The notes: generated from the letters alone by a model not told the origin. Shown: positions 39,640 to 48,329, counted from the stretch's first letter. The stretch: 64,000 bases of DNA from JBDHWG01 sp046328505 (GCA_046328505.1 JAXLWL010000005.1:682001-746000); one strand, 5' to 3'. Numbers and translations are program-made.

Positions 39640-39955
39640 TATCTCTCCTGGAGTCGTCACAAATCGTCATTGCGAGACCCCCACGCCGGGTGACGGCATG
39701 CGCCGACACAAGAACACAGTCAAGCCGTCACTGCGAGCGGAGCGAAGCAATCCCCCGTCCTTGTCAAAGGCGGTTTGCACCGCTACGGCGCTGCTGTCAT
39801 CCACCGAGAGATTGCTTCGTCGCGCTGATGCGCTCCTCGCAATGACAGTAGTGTGTGTTCTGAGCAGCGTAGCGAAGCAATCTCCCGCTGTTGCGAAAGG
39901 ATTGTCCGCACTGCTGTAGCATCGCTCTCATCCGCCGCGAGATTGCTTCGTCGGG
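39640..39955. repeat. Family A repeats inside the formate dehydrogenase operon
   Basis: The gap between nuoEF and the Fe-S subunit gene holds two repeat copies, about 39725-39848 and about 39853-39978. Each is a palindrome of AGCGAAGCAATC and GATTGCTTCG with flanks like CTCCTCGCAATGACAG. The first is almost identical to 35641-35757. The second runs into the 3' end of nuoEF. Confidence 0.8.
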
Positions 39956-41764
39956 CTATTGCCCTCCTCGCGATGACAGACTGTCCTGGGTGCTCTCGGT
40001 CGATTGCATATGCGGGGCCAGCCCCAGCCGGTCCGGCCACCGCCGCATCGCGCTGAGGACGGCGCTGCCCGCTGTCTGCCCCAGGCCGCACAGCGACGCC
40101 TCGGTCATCGTCCAGCCGACGTCCTGGAGCGCCAGCGCGTCGTCGGGTCGAACCTCGCCCGCCGCCACCCGCGTGAGTATCTCATACTGGCGCTGCGTCC
40201 CAAGCTGGCACGGGTAGCACTTGCCGCACGACTCGTGGGCGAAGAAACGCGCCAGGCGCGCGAGCACGTCGCGCAAGTCCCGCGACGTGTTGAACACCAT
40301 GACCGCGCCCGAGCCGAGGGGCAGGTCGACGGCACGCAGGTCCTCGAAGCTTAGCCGCACGTCAAGCGCCTCCTCACCGGCGAACGCGCCCGCCGCGCCG
40401 CCGATGAGGATCGCTTGCAGGCCATCCCCCGTCACCCCGCCGGCCAGGTCTTCGACCAGGTGGCGCAGGGTCACGCCGAACGGCACTTCGTACAGGCCGG
40501 GCCGCACGACGTCGCCGGAGACGCAGAACAGCTTCGGCCCGGTAGATTTCTCGGTGCCGAAACGGCGGAACGCGGCCGCCCCGTGGCTGAGGACATACAC
40601 GGCCTTGGCGAGCGTCTCGACATTGTTCACAACGGTCGGCTTGCCGAACAGGCCGCGGGTCACCGGAAACGGCGGCTTGACGCGGGGAAAGCCGCGCTTG
40701 CCCTCGATGGACTCGAACAGCGCCGTCTCCTCGCCACAGATGTACGCCCCCGCGCCCGTGCGTACCTCGATGTCCAGGTCGTAGCCCGAGCCGAGGATGT
40801 TTCGACCCAGGTAGCCCGCTGCGTGGCACTCTTCGATGGCGTGCCGCACGCGCTCGATCGCGACGGAGTACTCGCCGCGAATGTAGAAGTAGGCCTTGTG
40901 CGCGCCGATGGCGTACGCGCCAAGGATCGCCCCTTCGAGGATGCGGTTCGGGTCGCCCTCCATCAGGACGCGGTCCTTGAACGTGCCAGGCTCCGACTCG
41001 TCGGCGTTAATCACAAAGTACTTGGGCGAGCCGAGCGCGTTGGCGGCGCTCTCCCACTTGATGCCGGTGGGGAACGCCGCGCCGCCGCGGCCGAGCAGCC
41101 CCGAGCGCATGATCTCCCCGATCACATCGCCCGGCGACAACCGCCCCAGCACTTTGCGGATTCCCTGCATCCCGCCCGCCGACTCGTACTCGATCAGGCT
41201 TGCCGCGCGCCCCTTGCCGCACAGTACCGACACGATGGACAGGTCGCCGCCGACGTAGTCCTCGGCCGCGACCGTCTGCCCGGCGAAGAGCGCGTCGAGG
41301 GAAGACGGGGTGAGATGCGTGGCGGTGGAATTGCGGAACGTCCCGGCCGCGGCATCCCAGCGCGTGACATTCGCCGCCACGCCGGTGTTGCACAGGCCCA
41401 GGCACGTCGCCCGCTCGACGCTGCATGCGCGGCCGTCCGAGGTCTCGCCGTCCAGGGCGTTCGCCCGCGCCCGCGCCGCCGCCAGCACGGCCTCGCCGCC
41501 GCGTAGGGCACACGAAGGGTCGGTGCAGACGCGCATGATGGTCTGGCCCTGCGGCTCGCGGTAGAGCATGCCGTAGAAGTCGATGACGCCGTGAACGTCG
41601 GCGAGAGGTACGCCGAGGGCGCTGGCGATCTGGACGGTAACGGGTTCGGACAGGTAGCCGGTCAAGGATTGCGCGGCCTGGAGCGCGGGCAGGAGGCCGG
41701 CGCGGCCGAGCGGCGCGAACTCGGCGAGAATCGGGGTCAGAGAGCTGACGACAGGGTCAGACAT
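39956..41764 (-). CDS. Fused NuoE-NuoF diaphorase subunit
   Basis: This 602-residue fusion has an N-terminal thioredoxin-fold NuoE domain with its [2Fe-2S] ligands C80, C85, C121 and C125. It is followed by NuoF: an FMN/NADH site with GLLGRGGAAFPTGIKW (223-237), AYICGEETALFESIEG, and the N3 cluster C512, C515, C518 and C558 (SCGKCYPCQ). It should oxidise or reduce NAD for the formate dehydrogenase. The separate FdsG and FdsB chains of other systems are one chain here. The last residues (DSLSSRGGQ) and the stop codon are supplied by a dispersed repeat. Confidence 0.9.
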   Translation of the reverse strand: MSDPVVSSLTPILAEFAPLGRAGLLPALQAAQSLTGYLSEPVTVQIASALGVPLADVHGVIDFYGMLYREPQGQTIMRVCTDPSCALRGGEAVLAAARARANALDGETSDGRACSVERATCLGLCNTGVAANVTRWDAAAGTFRNSTATHLTPSSLDALFAGQTVAAEDYVGGDLSIVSVLCGKGRAASLIEYESAGGMQGIRKVLGRLSPGDVIGEIMRSGLLGRGGAAFPTGIKWESAANALGSPKYFVINADESEPGTFKDRVLMEGDPNRILEGAILGAYAIGAHKAYFYIRGEYSVAIERVRHAIEECHAAGYLGRNILGSGYDLDIEVRTGAGAYICGEETALFESIEGKRGFPRVKPPFPVTRGLFGKPTVVNNVETLAKAVYVLSHGAAAFRRFGTEKSTGPKLFCVSGDVVRPGLYEVPFGVTLRHLVEDLAGGVTGDGLQAILIGGAAGAFAGEEALDVRLSFEDLRAVDLPLGSGAVMVFNTSRDLRDVLARLARFFAHESCGKCYPCQLGTQRQYEILTRVAAGEVRPDDALALQDVGWTMTEASLCGLGQTAGSAVLSAMRRWPDRLGLAPHMQSTESTQDSLSSRGGQ

Positions 41765-42116
41765 GGCGCTCCCCTTGCGAGCAAGGCAGCTTTGTCTCAA
41801 CGATTAGGAGGCCATAGTATAGCGCGAGATTCCAGGGCGTCAAGCGGTTATTCGGTCGAGTTAAGAGTATACTCCTGTACTTTGAGGCGTCTTGGGAATT
41901 CTCATTCCGCTTCGATCCCCGTTGCCACGTAAACTCTCCCGAACGTACCCCGACACTGGATGGACTAGAGTTCTGATCTCATAACAGCCGGTCGTCGGGC
42001 GCTAGAAAGCAGCGGGCCTTGCTCTAGTCCCCAACCCTTCCCTTGCTGCAACTGTCCGCGGTTTTCTTTTCCGTAGACTCCGAGTAGAATACAGACGAAA
42101 CTGCCCCCAGTGGAAG
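41765..42116. other. Intergenic region upstream of the formate dehydrogenase operon
   Basis: No gene is seen in this 350-base divergent gap. It contains the nuoEF promoter (41816-41843) near one side. From about 41860 onward the base composition becomes AT-richer, marking the edge of the islet with the membrane protein and TIR genes. Confidence 0.6.
41816..41843 (-). promoter_or_regulatory. Promoter of the formate dehydrogenase operon
   Basis: On the minus strand TTGACG (41838-41843) and TATACT (41816-41821) are 16 bp apart, about 50 bp before the nuoEF start. Confidence 0.65.
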
Positions 42117-42641
42117 ATGCTGAGCATGTCCAAGGCCGAAATCTTCAATCTAGTTGCAGGCATTATTGGCCTTTTTGCTGACATTATCGCAATCGCGGCT
42201 TTTTTTTCTCAACTGGTGGGACCAAGTGGCGCATTGGTTGAGCCGATCAATATCCCGATTGCACTATCCATTCTTCTTTTTCTCATTTTTGCTTACGGGT
42301 GGGGAACTATCGGGTGGATGATCGTCCGCCGTAACTACGTACAACGATCTTCTGCCTTGTACTACGCCTACACGAGAGGAGAACGTGTTGGGCAGTTGAA
42401 TAGAAAGGACATTGATAAGATTATGACAGGCGCAGTCGGTGGAGTGGGAACCATTATATCGCCTATTCTCATTGGACTGGTGTTAATGGTAGTACACAGC
42501 CTAAATCCCAAACTCGAGATCGCCGATTTCTTGTTTCTTGGCTTGATCAGCAGTCTTGTTGTATTAGGTATATTTGGCGTTCTTATCTACAGTACACTTC
42601 AAGACCTAATGCCCGCAATTTACTCAGATATGCCTATGTAA
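42117..42641 (+). CDS. Uncharacterised four-helix membrane protein
   Basis: This 174-residue protein has four strong hydrophobic segments (about residues 10-30, 45-70, 108-130 and 140-162) and a short basic cytoplasmic loop with an RNYVQRSSALYYAYTRGERVG segment. A second in-frame ATG lies 9 nt downstream (MSKAEIF). No family is recognised. It is AT-richer than the surrounding genome and converges on the TIR gene, whose stop is 59 nt away. A membrane effector or partner role is speculative. Confidence 0.6.
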   Translation: MLSMSKAEIFNLVAGIIGLFADIIAIAAFFSQLVGPSGALVEPINIPIALSILLFLIFAYGWGTIGWMIVRRNYVQRSSALYYAYTRGERVGQLNRKDIDKIMTGAVGGVGTIISPILIGLVLMVVHSLNPKLEIADFLFLGLISSLVVLGIFGVLIYSTLQDLMPAIYSDMPM

Positions 42642-42700
42642 CATAGTCCTTTCTGTTAGACGATAGCGTTTTCCAGTACATTCTGGCCTCACGGCGGATC

Positions 42701-43753
42701 TCATGGAGATGATGCAATATGCCGTGCGCGGAGACCACCATGCTCTGCTATAATCCTAAGCCCGTCATCTCGTCCGAGATAACCGACCATCGTAGTTATG
42801 TTTGGGTGCAATTTGAACGGGCGATGAGCAATCAGATCGCCGATTTCAGGCGCAGACAGCTCGTCAACGGATATGATGAATACGAGGAATTCGTCGACCA
42901 TCTCCTCAACCAACAGCGAATCCGCCGTCTTCACTACATCTTCATAAGCACTATAGACCTCCATAGGATCGCGAATTCGTTTCCATTCCACAGCTATCGA
43001 AATATTATCAGGCTTCCGAAGATAATAGGCGATATCAACACGAAGATCTCCAACTGGAATCACTACTCGAGGTTGAATTTCGGCGTCTGCGAAATTACTC
43101 TCTAGCCAAGCATAAATAGCTTTGCCTATTCTAGATAGACTTCGACTAACGCCATCAGATACCACCAATCTATCTTCTTGAGGGCTTTCTAACTGTTTTG
43201 ACGTAATAAGGTCAAGTGGCTTCTTTGCTCTCTCTCTGGCTTTGGGATCTGGGTTTAGATCTGTTACTGGCGGTATCTCTGACAGAGCAGCCTCCAAATC
43301 GGGCCACCACTTGTCGAAGCTTGCATCAAGTTGTCTCTCGCCCAATTTCTCACTACCGAGGGAGTTATTTATCGTTCTTATGAGACGTCGTGTGTCTTCT
43401 TTGTCATCAGCTCGGGTGTGCTGGAAGGAGGCGAGCGGGCTACCCAAGAGGTCAGAAGGCTTGAGTTCAAACAGGTAGGTACAAGCACGGGCATCTTTGG
43501 TCCTGGAGATTGCGCCAGCTTCGAATAGGAGCCACGGTTCTCTCATATTCTCAGCTGTTAAGCACAATATCCCGATTCGACATTCATCCAAGCGAGCAGC
43601 TATTTCTCCGTCCCATCGGGCACCCTTTTCAATGTCAACAGAAATCCACGGATGCACGAGCTGATGTACCTTAGGAAGCCAGTCTCTTAATACCTCTGCT
43701 ACTATCCTACTTCGTGATCCAGACCACGAGAGGAATACGTTCACGACGGCCAT
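42701..43753 (-). CDS. TIR-domain protein with C-terminal PD-(D/E)XK-like region
   Basis: The product is 350 residues. Residues 4-135 form a TIR domain: VFLSWSGSRSRIVAE, ISVDIEKGARWDGEI and PWLLFEAGAISR, with Glu78 at the position of the NADase catalytic acid. A linker of about 30 residues follows. Residues 230-300 carry RVDIAYYL (D240) and ISIAVEWKRI (E256, K258), spaced like the D-ExK core of a restriction-type nuclease. Bacterial TIR domains deplete NAD or make cyclic ADP-ribose signals in antiphage defence. The nuclease reading is inferred from the motif only. The gene is AT-richer than its neighbours, suggesting acquisition. Confidence 0.75.
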   Translation of the reverse strand: MAVVNVFLSWSGSRSRIVAEVLRDWLPKVHQLVHPWISVDIEKGARWDGEIAARLDECRIGILCLTAENMREPWLLFEAGAISRTKDARACTYLFELKPSDLLGSPLASFQHTRADDKEDTRRLIRTINNSLGSEKLGERQLDASFDKWWPDLEAALSEIPPVTDLNPDPKARERAKKPLDLITSKQLESPQEDRLVVSDGVSRSLSRIGKAIYAWLESNFADAEIQPRVVIPVGDLRVDIAYYLRKPDNISIAVEWKRIRDPMEVYSAYEDVVKTADSLLVEEMVDEFLVFIISVDELSAPEIGDLIAHRPFKLHPNITTMVGYLGRDDGLRIIAEHGGLRARHIASSP

Positions 43754-43994
43754 GCTTGACTCCTGGCTCGTAAATGGATGGTTGCAGGAGTGTAAGCTTC
43801 TCTGTGAGGGTAGTCAAGCAACGACAGGTTTAGATCATAATCGGAACAGCCACCAGTACGCTATGCTGCTTCTCTCGGGAGATGGCAAGCGACTGGCGTT
43901 CGTTAACATGGTCTTGTGAACGGTAGACGGGCTGTACTGCGTGTTCCTACAGTAAGGCGCGTCGTTCCGGGCCGAGTTCGGGATTGTATGATGC

Positions 43995-45146
43995 TCACTT
44001 CAGCACGAGGGTGTTGAGGGTGTCCGGGCGGTGCCACTGACGCCAGGGTGAGGTGGCGACCATGCTTTGCTGCACTGCCTGCGGAATGTCGTCGTCGCTG
44101 ATGGCGACGGCCAGGCGGAACGTCTGCCCCGACTGCGGTTGGACGTTAACGAGCGGCCAGGGGATGGCCGTCTCAATGGTGTAGCCCTGGTACTGGCCAT
44201 TGTTCATGAACGGCCGCCCCGCCATGCGCACCCCCATGTCCGCGCCGTTACCCGTGACCGGCGTCCAGATGTAGCTCTCGGGCGGGCGGTCCTGGAAGTT
44301 GCCCGGCGACAGGCCGATGTGCCAGTCGTCGGCGTCCCACACCGCGGAGTTATCGCCCGGCGGGTTGGTATCCCACTGGATCTCGATGCTATCGCCCAGG
44401 TAGAGATTGGAGCCGCGGCTGGGCTGGCTGAGCGTATCGTCGATCACCAGGACGGCGACGTACAGCGCGTCGTTGTCCCATTCGAGCCACACACGCCCAC
44501 CGAGGTCGCCGACGCCCGACATGTTCTCCTGGCCGAAGACGATGGCGTCCACCGCCTGGGACGCGCCTTGCCACTCCCCTAGATTCCCGTCAATGGTCGG
44601 CGGCCGGTCTACGCGGATTGCCGTGAGCTGCGGGCCGGTGTCGGATGGGTTTGCGGGCACGGCGGTTGGCCGCGCCGGGGGATTGTTCGCCGCCGGGACA
44701 GGCTGCTGGGCAGGTTCGCTGGCCGGGGGATTGGCCTCGGCCGGGGCAGGGGACTGGGCGGGTTCGCTTGCGGGCGGACTGGTGTTCTCCGCCGGCGGCG
44801 CGGCCGAGGATTCCGGGGTGTCGCCGGGTTCTGGTGAAGATGGCGCTGTGGCACTCGCTGGCTCATCGGTCACAATCATCTGCGCGACAGGGGATGGCGA
44901 GGATGTGGCGGGGGGACTGCTCGCATTCAGGCGCGAGCCGATGACAAGCAAGAGCGCCAGCGCGCCGAATAGGGCGAGGCTTAGCACGATCAGCCGGGGA
45001 CGCGATTGCTGGGCCGGGGCTTGTTGAGAGGGCGCGCGCCCCGCCAACCCCGGACTGGTCTGGCCGGGCGGGGGCAACACTGCGCCACAATTTCGACAAA
45101 AAACTTGTCCCTCGGGGTTCTGTGCGCCGCACTGCGGACACTGCAT
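43995..45146 (-). CDS. Zinc-ribbon, single-pass membrane, CBM9-like protein
   Basis: This 383-residue protein starts with a zinc ribbon MQCPQCGAQ then FCRNCGAVL (two CxxC pairs). It continues with a basic segment and one transmembrane helix (about 50-70), then a Pro/Ala/Ser-rich linker (about 80-165). The C-terminal beta-sandwich resembles carbohydrate-binding module 9: IDGNLGEWQGA, GRVWLEWDNDALYVAVLVIDD and SIEIQWDTN. The ribbon should be cytoplasmic and the CBM9-like domain outside. The ligand is unknown. It stands alone on the minus strand. Confidence 0.8.
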   Translation of the reverse strand: MQCPQCGAQNPEGQVFCRNCGAVLPPPGQTSPGLAGRAPSQQAPAQQSRPRLIVLSLALFGALALLLVIGSRLNASSPPATSSPSPVAQMIVTDEPASATAPSSPEPGDTPESSAAPPAENTSPPASEPAQSPAPAEANPPASEPAQQPVPAANNPPARPTAVPANPSDTGPQLTAIRVDRPPTIDGNLGEWQGASQAVDAIVFGQENMSGVGDLGGRVWLEWDNDALYVAVLVIDDTLSQPSRGSNLYLGDSIEIQWDTNPPGDNSAVWDADDWHIGLSPGNFQDRPPESYIWTPVTGNGADMGVRMAGRPFMNNGQYQGYTIETAIPWPLVNVQPQSGQTFRLAVAISDDDIPQAVQQSMVATSPWRQWHRPDTLNTLVLK

Positions 45147-45200
45147 GCAGGGTTCCTTCTAGGCTCCTTCATAGTTCTGCATGCAGTCGGTTTGCAAGAT

Positions 45201-45887
45201 TCACGCCAGGCTGGAGCGCGTCGCGGCCCTCATCGCCCACTGGCGCATACCCTCCCCAAGCTCCGGCACGTTGAGGAGAGTCGCTGCCTCGAGTGTGTCG
45301 CTCAGGCGAATATCGCCGACCATTCTGATGGTCACGCCGTGGGAGGGGCGCGAGATGACGCGAACCTCATCCCCGGCCCCGATTTCGCCCTCAGAGCGAA
45401 TGCGGAGGTACGCGCCCAGGCGGCGGGCGTCGGCGAACCTCGTCTCGAAATGCCGGTCGTTCATGCGCGCGCTGAGCTTCCAGCAGGGGAACCGCGGCTG
45501 CGTCACTTCCAGCTCAATGCCGCCGACCTGCCAGCGCTCGCCGATGACGGCGTTGGTTACATCGATGTCGCGCAGCGTCAGGTTTTCCCCGAAGGTGCCC
45601 GGCTCCAGGGAGCGGCCTAGCTGCTCTGCCCACCACTCGGTGTCCTCGACCGCGTAGGCGTAGACGGCTTGGTCTGGACCGCCGTGGACGCCCAGGTCCG
45701 CCTGCCGGTCGCCGACCACGTTGACGCCCCGCACCTCCAGGCGGCCCGGCACCGGCGTCTTCCAGATGCTCGACATGCCGCTTCGTCCCAGCCAGATGAT
45801 CTCGCGCGGCTGGCCGACGTTCACTGCAACTACATGGCCGGTTGCCAGCGGCGCTGGTGTGCCGCCATTCTCGTAAGTCACGTGCAA
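45201..45887 (-). CDS. MOSC-domain protein (YiiM-like)
   Basis: This 228-residue MOSC protein has the family pattern GDRQADLGVHGGPDQAVYAY, GTFGENLTLRDID and the conserved Cys in QPRFPCWKLSARM, which binds sulfur or Mo cofactor in relatives. YiiM-type enzymes reduce N-hydroxylated compounds with the molybdenum cofactor. Location near the molybdenum-dependent formate dehydrogenase (4 kb away) may be coincidental. The frame starts at ATG 45887. Confidence 0.85.
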   Translation of the reverse strand: MHVTYENGGTPAPLATGHVVAVNVGQPREIIWLGRSGMSSIWKTPVPGRLEVRGVNVVGDRQADLGVHGGPDQAVYAYAVEDTEWWAEQLGRSLEPGTFGENLTLRDIDVTNAVIGERWQVGGIELEVTQPRFPCWKLSARMNDRHFETRFADARRLGAYLRIRSEGEIGAGDEVRVISRPSHGVTIRMVGDIRLSDTLEAATLLNVPELGEGMRQWAMRAATRSSLA

Positions 45888-45940
45888 CTCCTTGTGCGGT
45901 TGCAGAGAGGCAAAGTCCGACGGATTGCTACCCGCGTCGA

Positions 45941-46207
45941 TTAGGGGAAGTAGCGATAAATATCGCGACGGTGGAGGAATCGCACGACGGTAATGGTGTC
46001 GTCCTCGACCAAGAGCCCAAGTCGGTAATCGCCTATGCGAATGCGATAGTAGGGGCCGTCGCTGGTTAGCTTCTTGACATCTGGAAGGTCAGACAGCGAG
46101 TTGGTTTGCTCAAGTTGCTCAATAACAGCCTGGATCTGTTGGCGGATCGTCTTCGCGCGAATCTTCTTAATGTCTCTGGCAAAGCTCTGCCGAAAGATAA
46201 CATTCAC
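45941..46207 (-). CDS. ParE/RelE-superfamily toxin
   Basis: This 88-residue protein has the RelE/ParE fold pattern: MNVIFRQSFARDIKKI, central DVKKLTSDGPYYRIRIGDYRLG and terminal VVRFLHRRDIYRYFP. Such toxins cleave ribosome-bound mRNA or poison gyrase. The conserved basic and aromatic residues of the RelE branch appear present (R at RIRIGDYR, terminal HRRDIY). The start overlaps the antitoxin stop by 4 nt. Confidence 0.88.
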   Translation of the reverse strand: MNVIFRQSFARDIKKIRAKTIRQQIQAVIEQLEQTNSLSDLPDVKKLTSDGPYYRIRIGDYRLGLLVEDDTITVVRFLHRRDIYRYFP

Positions 46208-46413
46208 CGCTTGGCCTTCAACAAGTCAAGGACTTCATCGCGGCTTACAATATCTGTCGTTTCGCCCTCTTTGATCGCTTGAACCAGCGCGACATCCTCC
46301 AGAGCATCAACCACAAGTGATGAGAACCACTCGCGGCGCTGCTCTAGCACCTCGACAAGAGCTTCTTTCATCAGAGCCTTCAACCGCATGTCATCAGAAA
46401 ATGTGGTGGTCAT
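46204..46413 (-). CDS. Cognate antitoxin of the ParE/RelE-type toxin
   Basis: This 69-residue acidic, helical protein precedes and overlaps the toxin gene by 4 nt (ATGA), the usual antitoxin-first order. It lacks an obvious DNA-binding domain but resembles short PHD/RHH-less antitoxins with helical toxin-wrapping tails (SRDEVLDLLKAKR). Confidence 0.75.
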   Translation of the reverse strand: MTTTFSDDMRLKALMKEALVEVLEQRREWFSSLVVDALEDVALVQAIKEGETTDIVSRDEVLDLLKAKR

Positions 46414-46515
46414 GCTCTACTCCATACGAGCGTACGCCGTAGCGCGCTGTAGACAGTCATTTTGGAATTCTACGCTCTACGTCCATCATCGTCAAAACGA
46501 TCTGCGTCACAGGTA

Positions 46516-46974
46516 TCATTTCGTCGCGGCAGCGAAGTGCGCGGCGATGAGGTCGAGCTCCGCGCGGTAGATGCGGCGGGCCATCATGGGTGTGAGCTTT
46601 CCCTCGATCCAGCCGCCTATGCCCGGCTTGGCCCGCCACTCCGTGGCGATCTCGACCCGGCTGCGGGCGCCACCGTCGAGAGGCGTCATGGTGAACCATG
46701 TCGTCACGCCGGCTGTGGCGTCGTCTTCCCGAAGAACGCGGCCTGGCTCTGGTTCCGTCACGGTCACCACCAGGGTTTGCTTGCTTCCCATGACGCTCAT
46801 TGTTACCCGCGCCACTGTGCCGGCGCCCTTGCCACCTTGCTGGACCTGAAGCGACTGGAAATACGGCTTGGGCAGGATCTGGGGATGCCCGACTCTATAG
46901 TCGGACAACAGCTCGTACACGGCGGACGGCGGGGCATCCACCACCTTCGACTCGGCCAGACGCGGATTGCTCAT
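46516..46974 (-). CDS. SRPBCC/polyketide-cyclase-like ligand-binding protein
   Basis: This 152-residue protein has the START/Bet v1-type helix-grip pattern: SKVVDAPPSAVYELLSDY, a central antiparallel sheet and a C-terminal helix ARRIYRAELDLIAAHF. The ligand is unknown. It stands between the toxin-antitoxin pair and a DUF2231 gene. Confidence 0.75.
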   Translation of the reverse strand: MSNPRLAESKVVDAPPSAVYELLSDYRVGHPQILPKPYFQSLQVQQGGKGAGTVARVTMSVMGSKQTLVVTVTEPEPGRVLREDDATAGVTTWFTMTPLDGGARSRVEIATEWRAKPGIGGWIEGKLTPMMARRIYRAELDLIAAHFAAATK

Positions 46975-47094
46975 CGTTTACCTCCTATGGCGCGGGAAGC
47001 TGCCGACACACAAGAAGCTGCCGACCCGTTGCGGATCGGCAGCCAACAGTATATGGATGGGGCTTGCTCGTGTCCAGGGGGCGATTTCACGCCG

Positions 47095-47622
47095 TTACTT
47101 CGCGGTCGAGTGGACGTCGCTTGCGCGCGTCTCGTTGGCGCTGGCCGGCTGCCCGCCCAGCGAGTTCGGCGCATTGAGGTTAGCCCCGTGGTCCACGCCG
47201 ACACCCAGGCGGTCCACCAGCTCGCCGCCCAGCCAGCCGGTGACCGCGCTGAGCAGGAGACCGATGATGGAGAGCGCAATGGCGGTCGTCGTTGGGATGT
47301 AGTCCGGGCTGGAATAGCGCAAGAGCCAGGAGCCAAGGAAGAGGAGCAGCACCACCGCGTTGCCCATGCCGTGGAATAGACCAATATTCTTGGCGCGCGT
47401 GTCACGCGGTATCCCCATGTAGTCCCACAGGCCAAAGAAGGCCGCGATGAGCCCGCCGATGATGCCGGCGGTAATCATGACGAACGACGCGAACGGGAAG
47501 CGGGTATTGTTCGTGACGAGGTAGACAATGTCAACGATGACCGACACACTTAGCAGCCCCAGCGGGAATACAATCAACATAGGATGAATGGGGTGCCCGA
47601 GGGCCTTTGCTCGACTTTCCAT
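47095..47622 (-). CDS. DUF2231 membrane protein
   Basis: This 175-residue protein starts at the ATG after GGAGGTGGCAT. Its GHPIHPMLIVFPLGLLSVSV opening and four hydrophobic helices are typical of DUF2231, with the loop FFGLWDYMGIP characteristic. DUF2231 proteins are uncharacterised and sometimes linked to haem or redox functions through the conserved His residues. It is divergent from the apt gene. Confidence 0.85.
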   Translation of the reverse strand: MESRAKALGHPIHPMLIVFPLGLLSVSVIVDIVYLVTNNTRFPFASFVMITAGIIGGLIAAFFGLWDYMGIPRDTRAKNIGLFHGMGNAVVLLLFLGSWLLRYSSPDYIPTTTAIALSIIGLLLSAVTGWLGGELVDRLGVGVDHGANLNAPNSLGGQPASANETRASDVHSTAK

Positions 47623-47779
47623 ATGCCACCTCCGCAAAACTAAAATAGACACCAAACGCTGTTATGTATGAGCGGAGCAAATTCTGGGCCATGGTCAGCC
47701 GTGGCAAAAGCTTGCCGCCGTCCATCACGACGGCTACAATATGGGGCGCTACGAACCTGCCTCGAGGAGAAGGGCATCT

Positions 47780-48292
47780 ATGGACCTCAAGTCTCGCATT
47801 CGCGAGATCCCGGACTTCCCGGTCAAGGGCGTGCTGTTCCGGGATATCACGACACTGCTCAAGGACCCTACCGCATTTCGCGCCGCCATCCACACCCTGC
47901 TGGACCACTACCGCGACACGCCGATCGACGTTATCGCCAGCATCGAGTCACGCGGCCACATCTTCGCCGCGCCCCTGGCCTATGAGCTAGGCGCCGGCTT
48001 TGTCCCCATTCGCAAGATGGGCAAGCTCCCGGCCGAGAAGATCAATGTCTCGTATCTGCTGGAGTACGGGGCGGAGACGCTGGAGATGCACACCGACGCA
48101 ATCGCGCCGGGCCAGCGGGTGCTGATCGTGGACGACCTCATCGCCACGGGAGGCTCGGCAAGCGCTGCTACCCAACTCGTCGAGCGGTTGGGCGGAGAGG
48201 TCGTTGGGCTGGCGTTCTTGATCGAGCTTGTGGACCTGGGGGGACGCGAAAACCTGTCACAGTACGACGTCTACGCCGTGCTACAGTACTGA
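47780..48292 (+). CDS. apt: Adenine phosphoribosyltransferase
   Basis: This 170-residue enzyme has the typical DLKSRIREIPDFPVKGVLFRD N-terminus, ESRGHIFAAPLAYELG, and the PRPP loop VLIVDDLIATGGSA. It converts adenine and PRPP to AMP in purine salvage. The start ATG is after GAGGAGAAGGGC. Full length. Confidence 0.95.
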   Translation: MDLKSRIREIPDFPVKGVLFRDITTLLKDPTAFRAAIHTLLDHYRDTPIDVIASIESRGHIFAAPLAYELGAGFVPIRKMGKLPAEKINVSYLLEYGAETLEMHTDAIAPGQRVLIVDDLIATGGSASAATQLVERLGGEVVGLAFLIELVDLGGRENLSQYDVYAVLQY

Positions 48293-48302
48293 GCAAACGA
48301 AA

Positions 48303-48329
48303 TCGGGGCAGGTTTGAAACCTGCCCCGA
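48303..48329. terminator. Bidirectional hairpin between apt and acpS
   Basis: A perfect palindrome TCGGGGCAGG-TTTGAAA-CCTGCCCCGA (10-bp stem extendable to 13) lies in the 54-bp gap between two convergent genes. There is no strong T tract on either side. Confidence 0.6.

Noticed and set aside
35641..39980. A CRISPR array
   Set aside because: The repeats are few, long, palindromic and irregularly spaced, with no spacer pattern.
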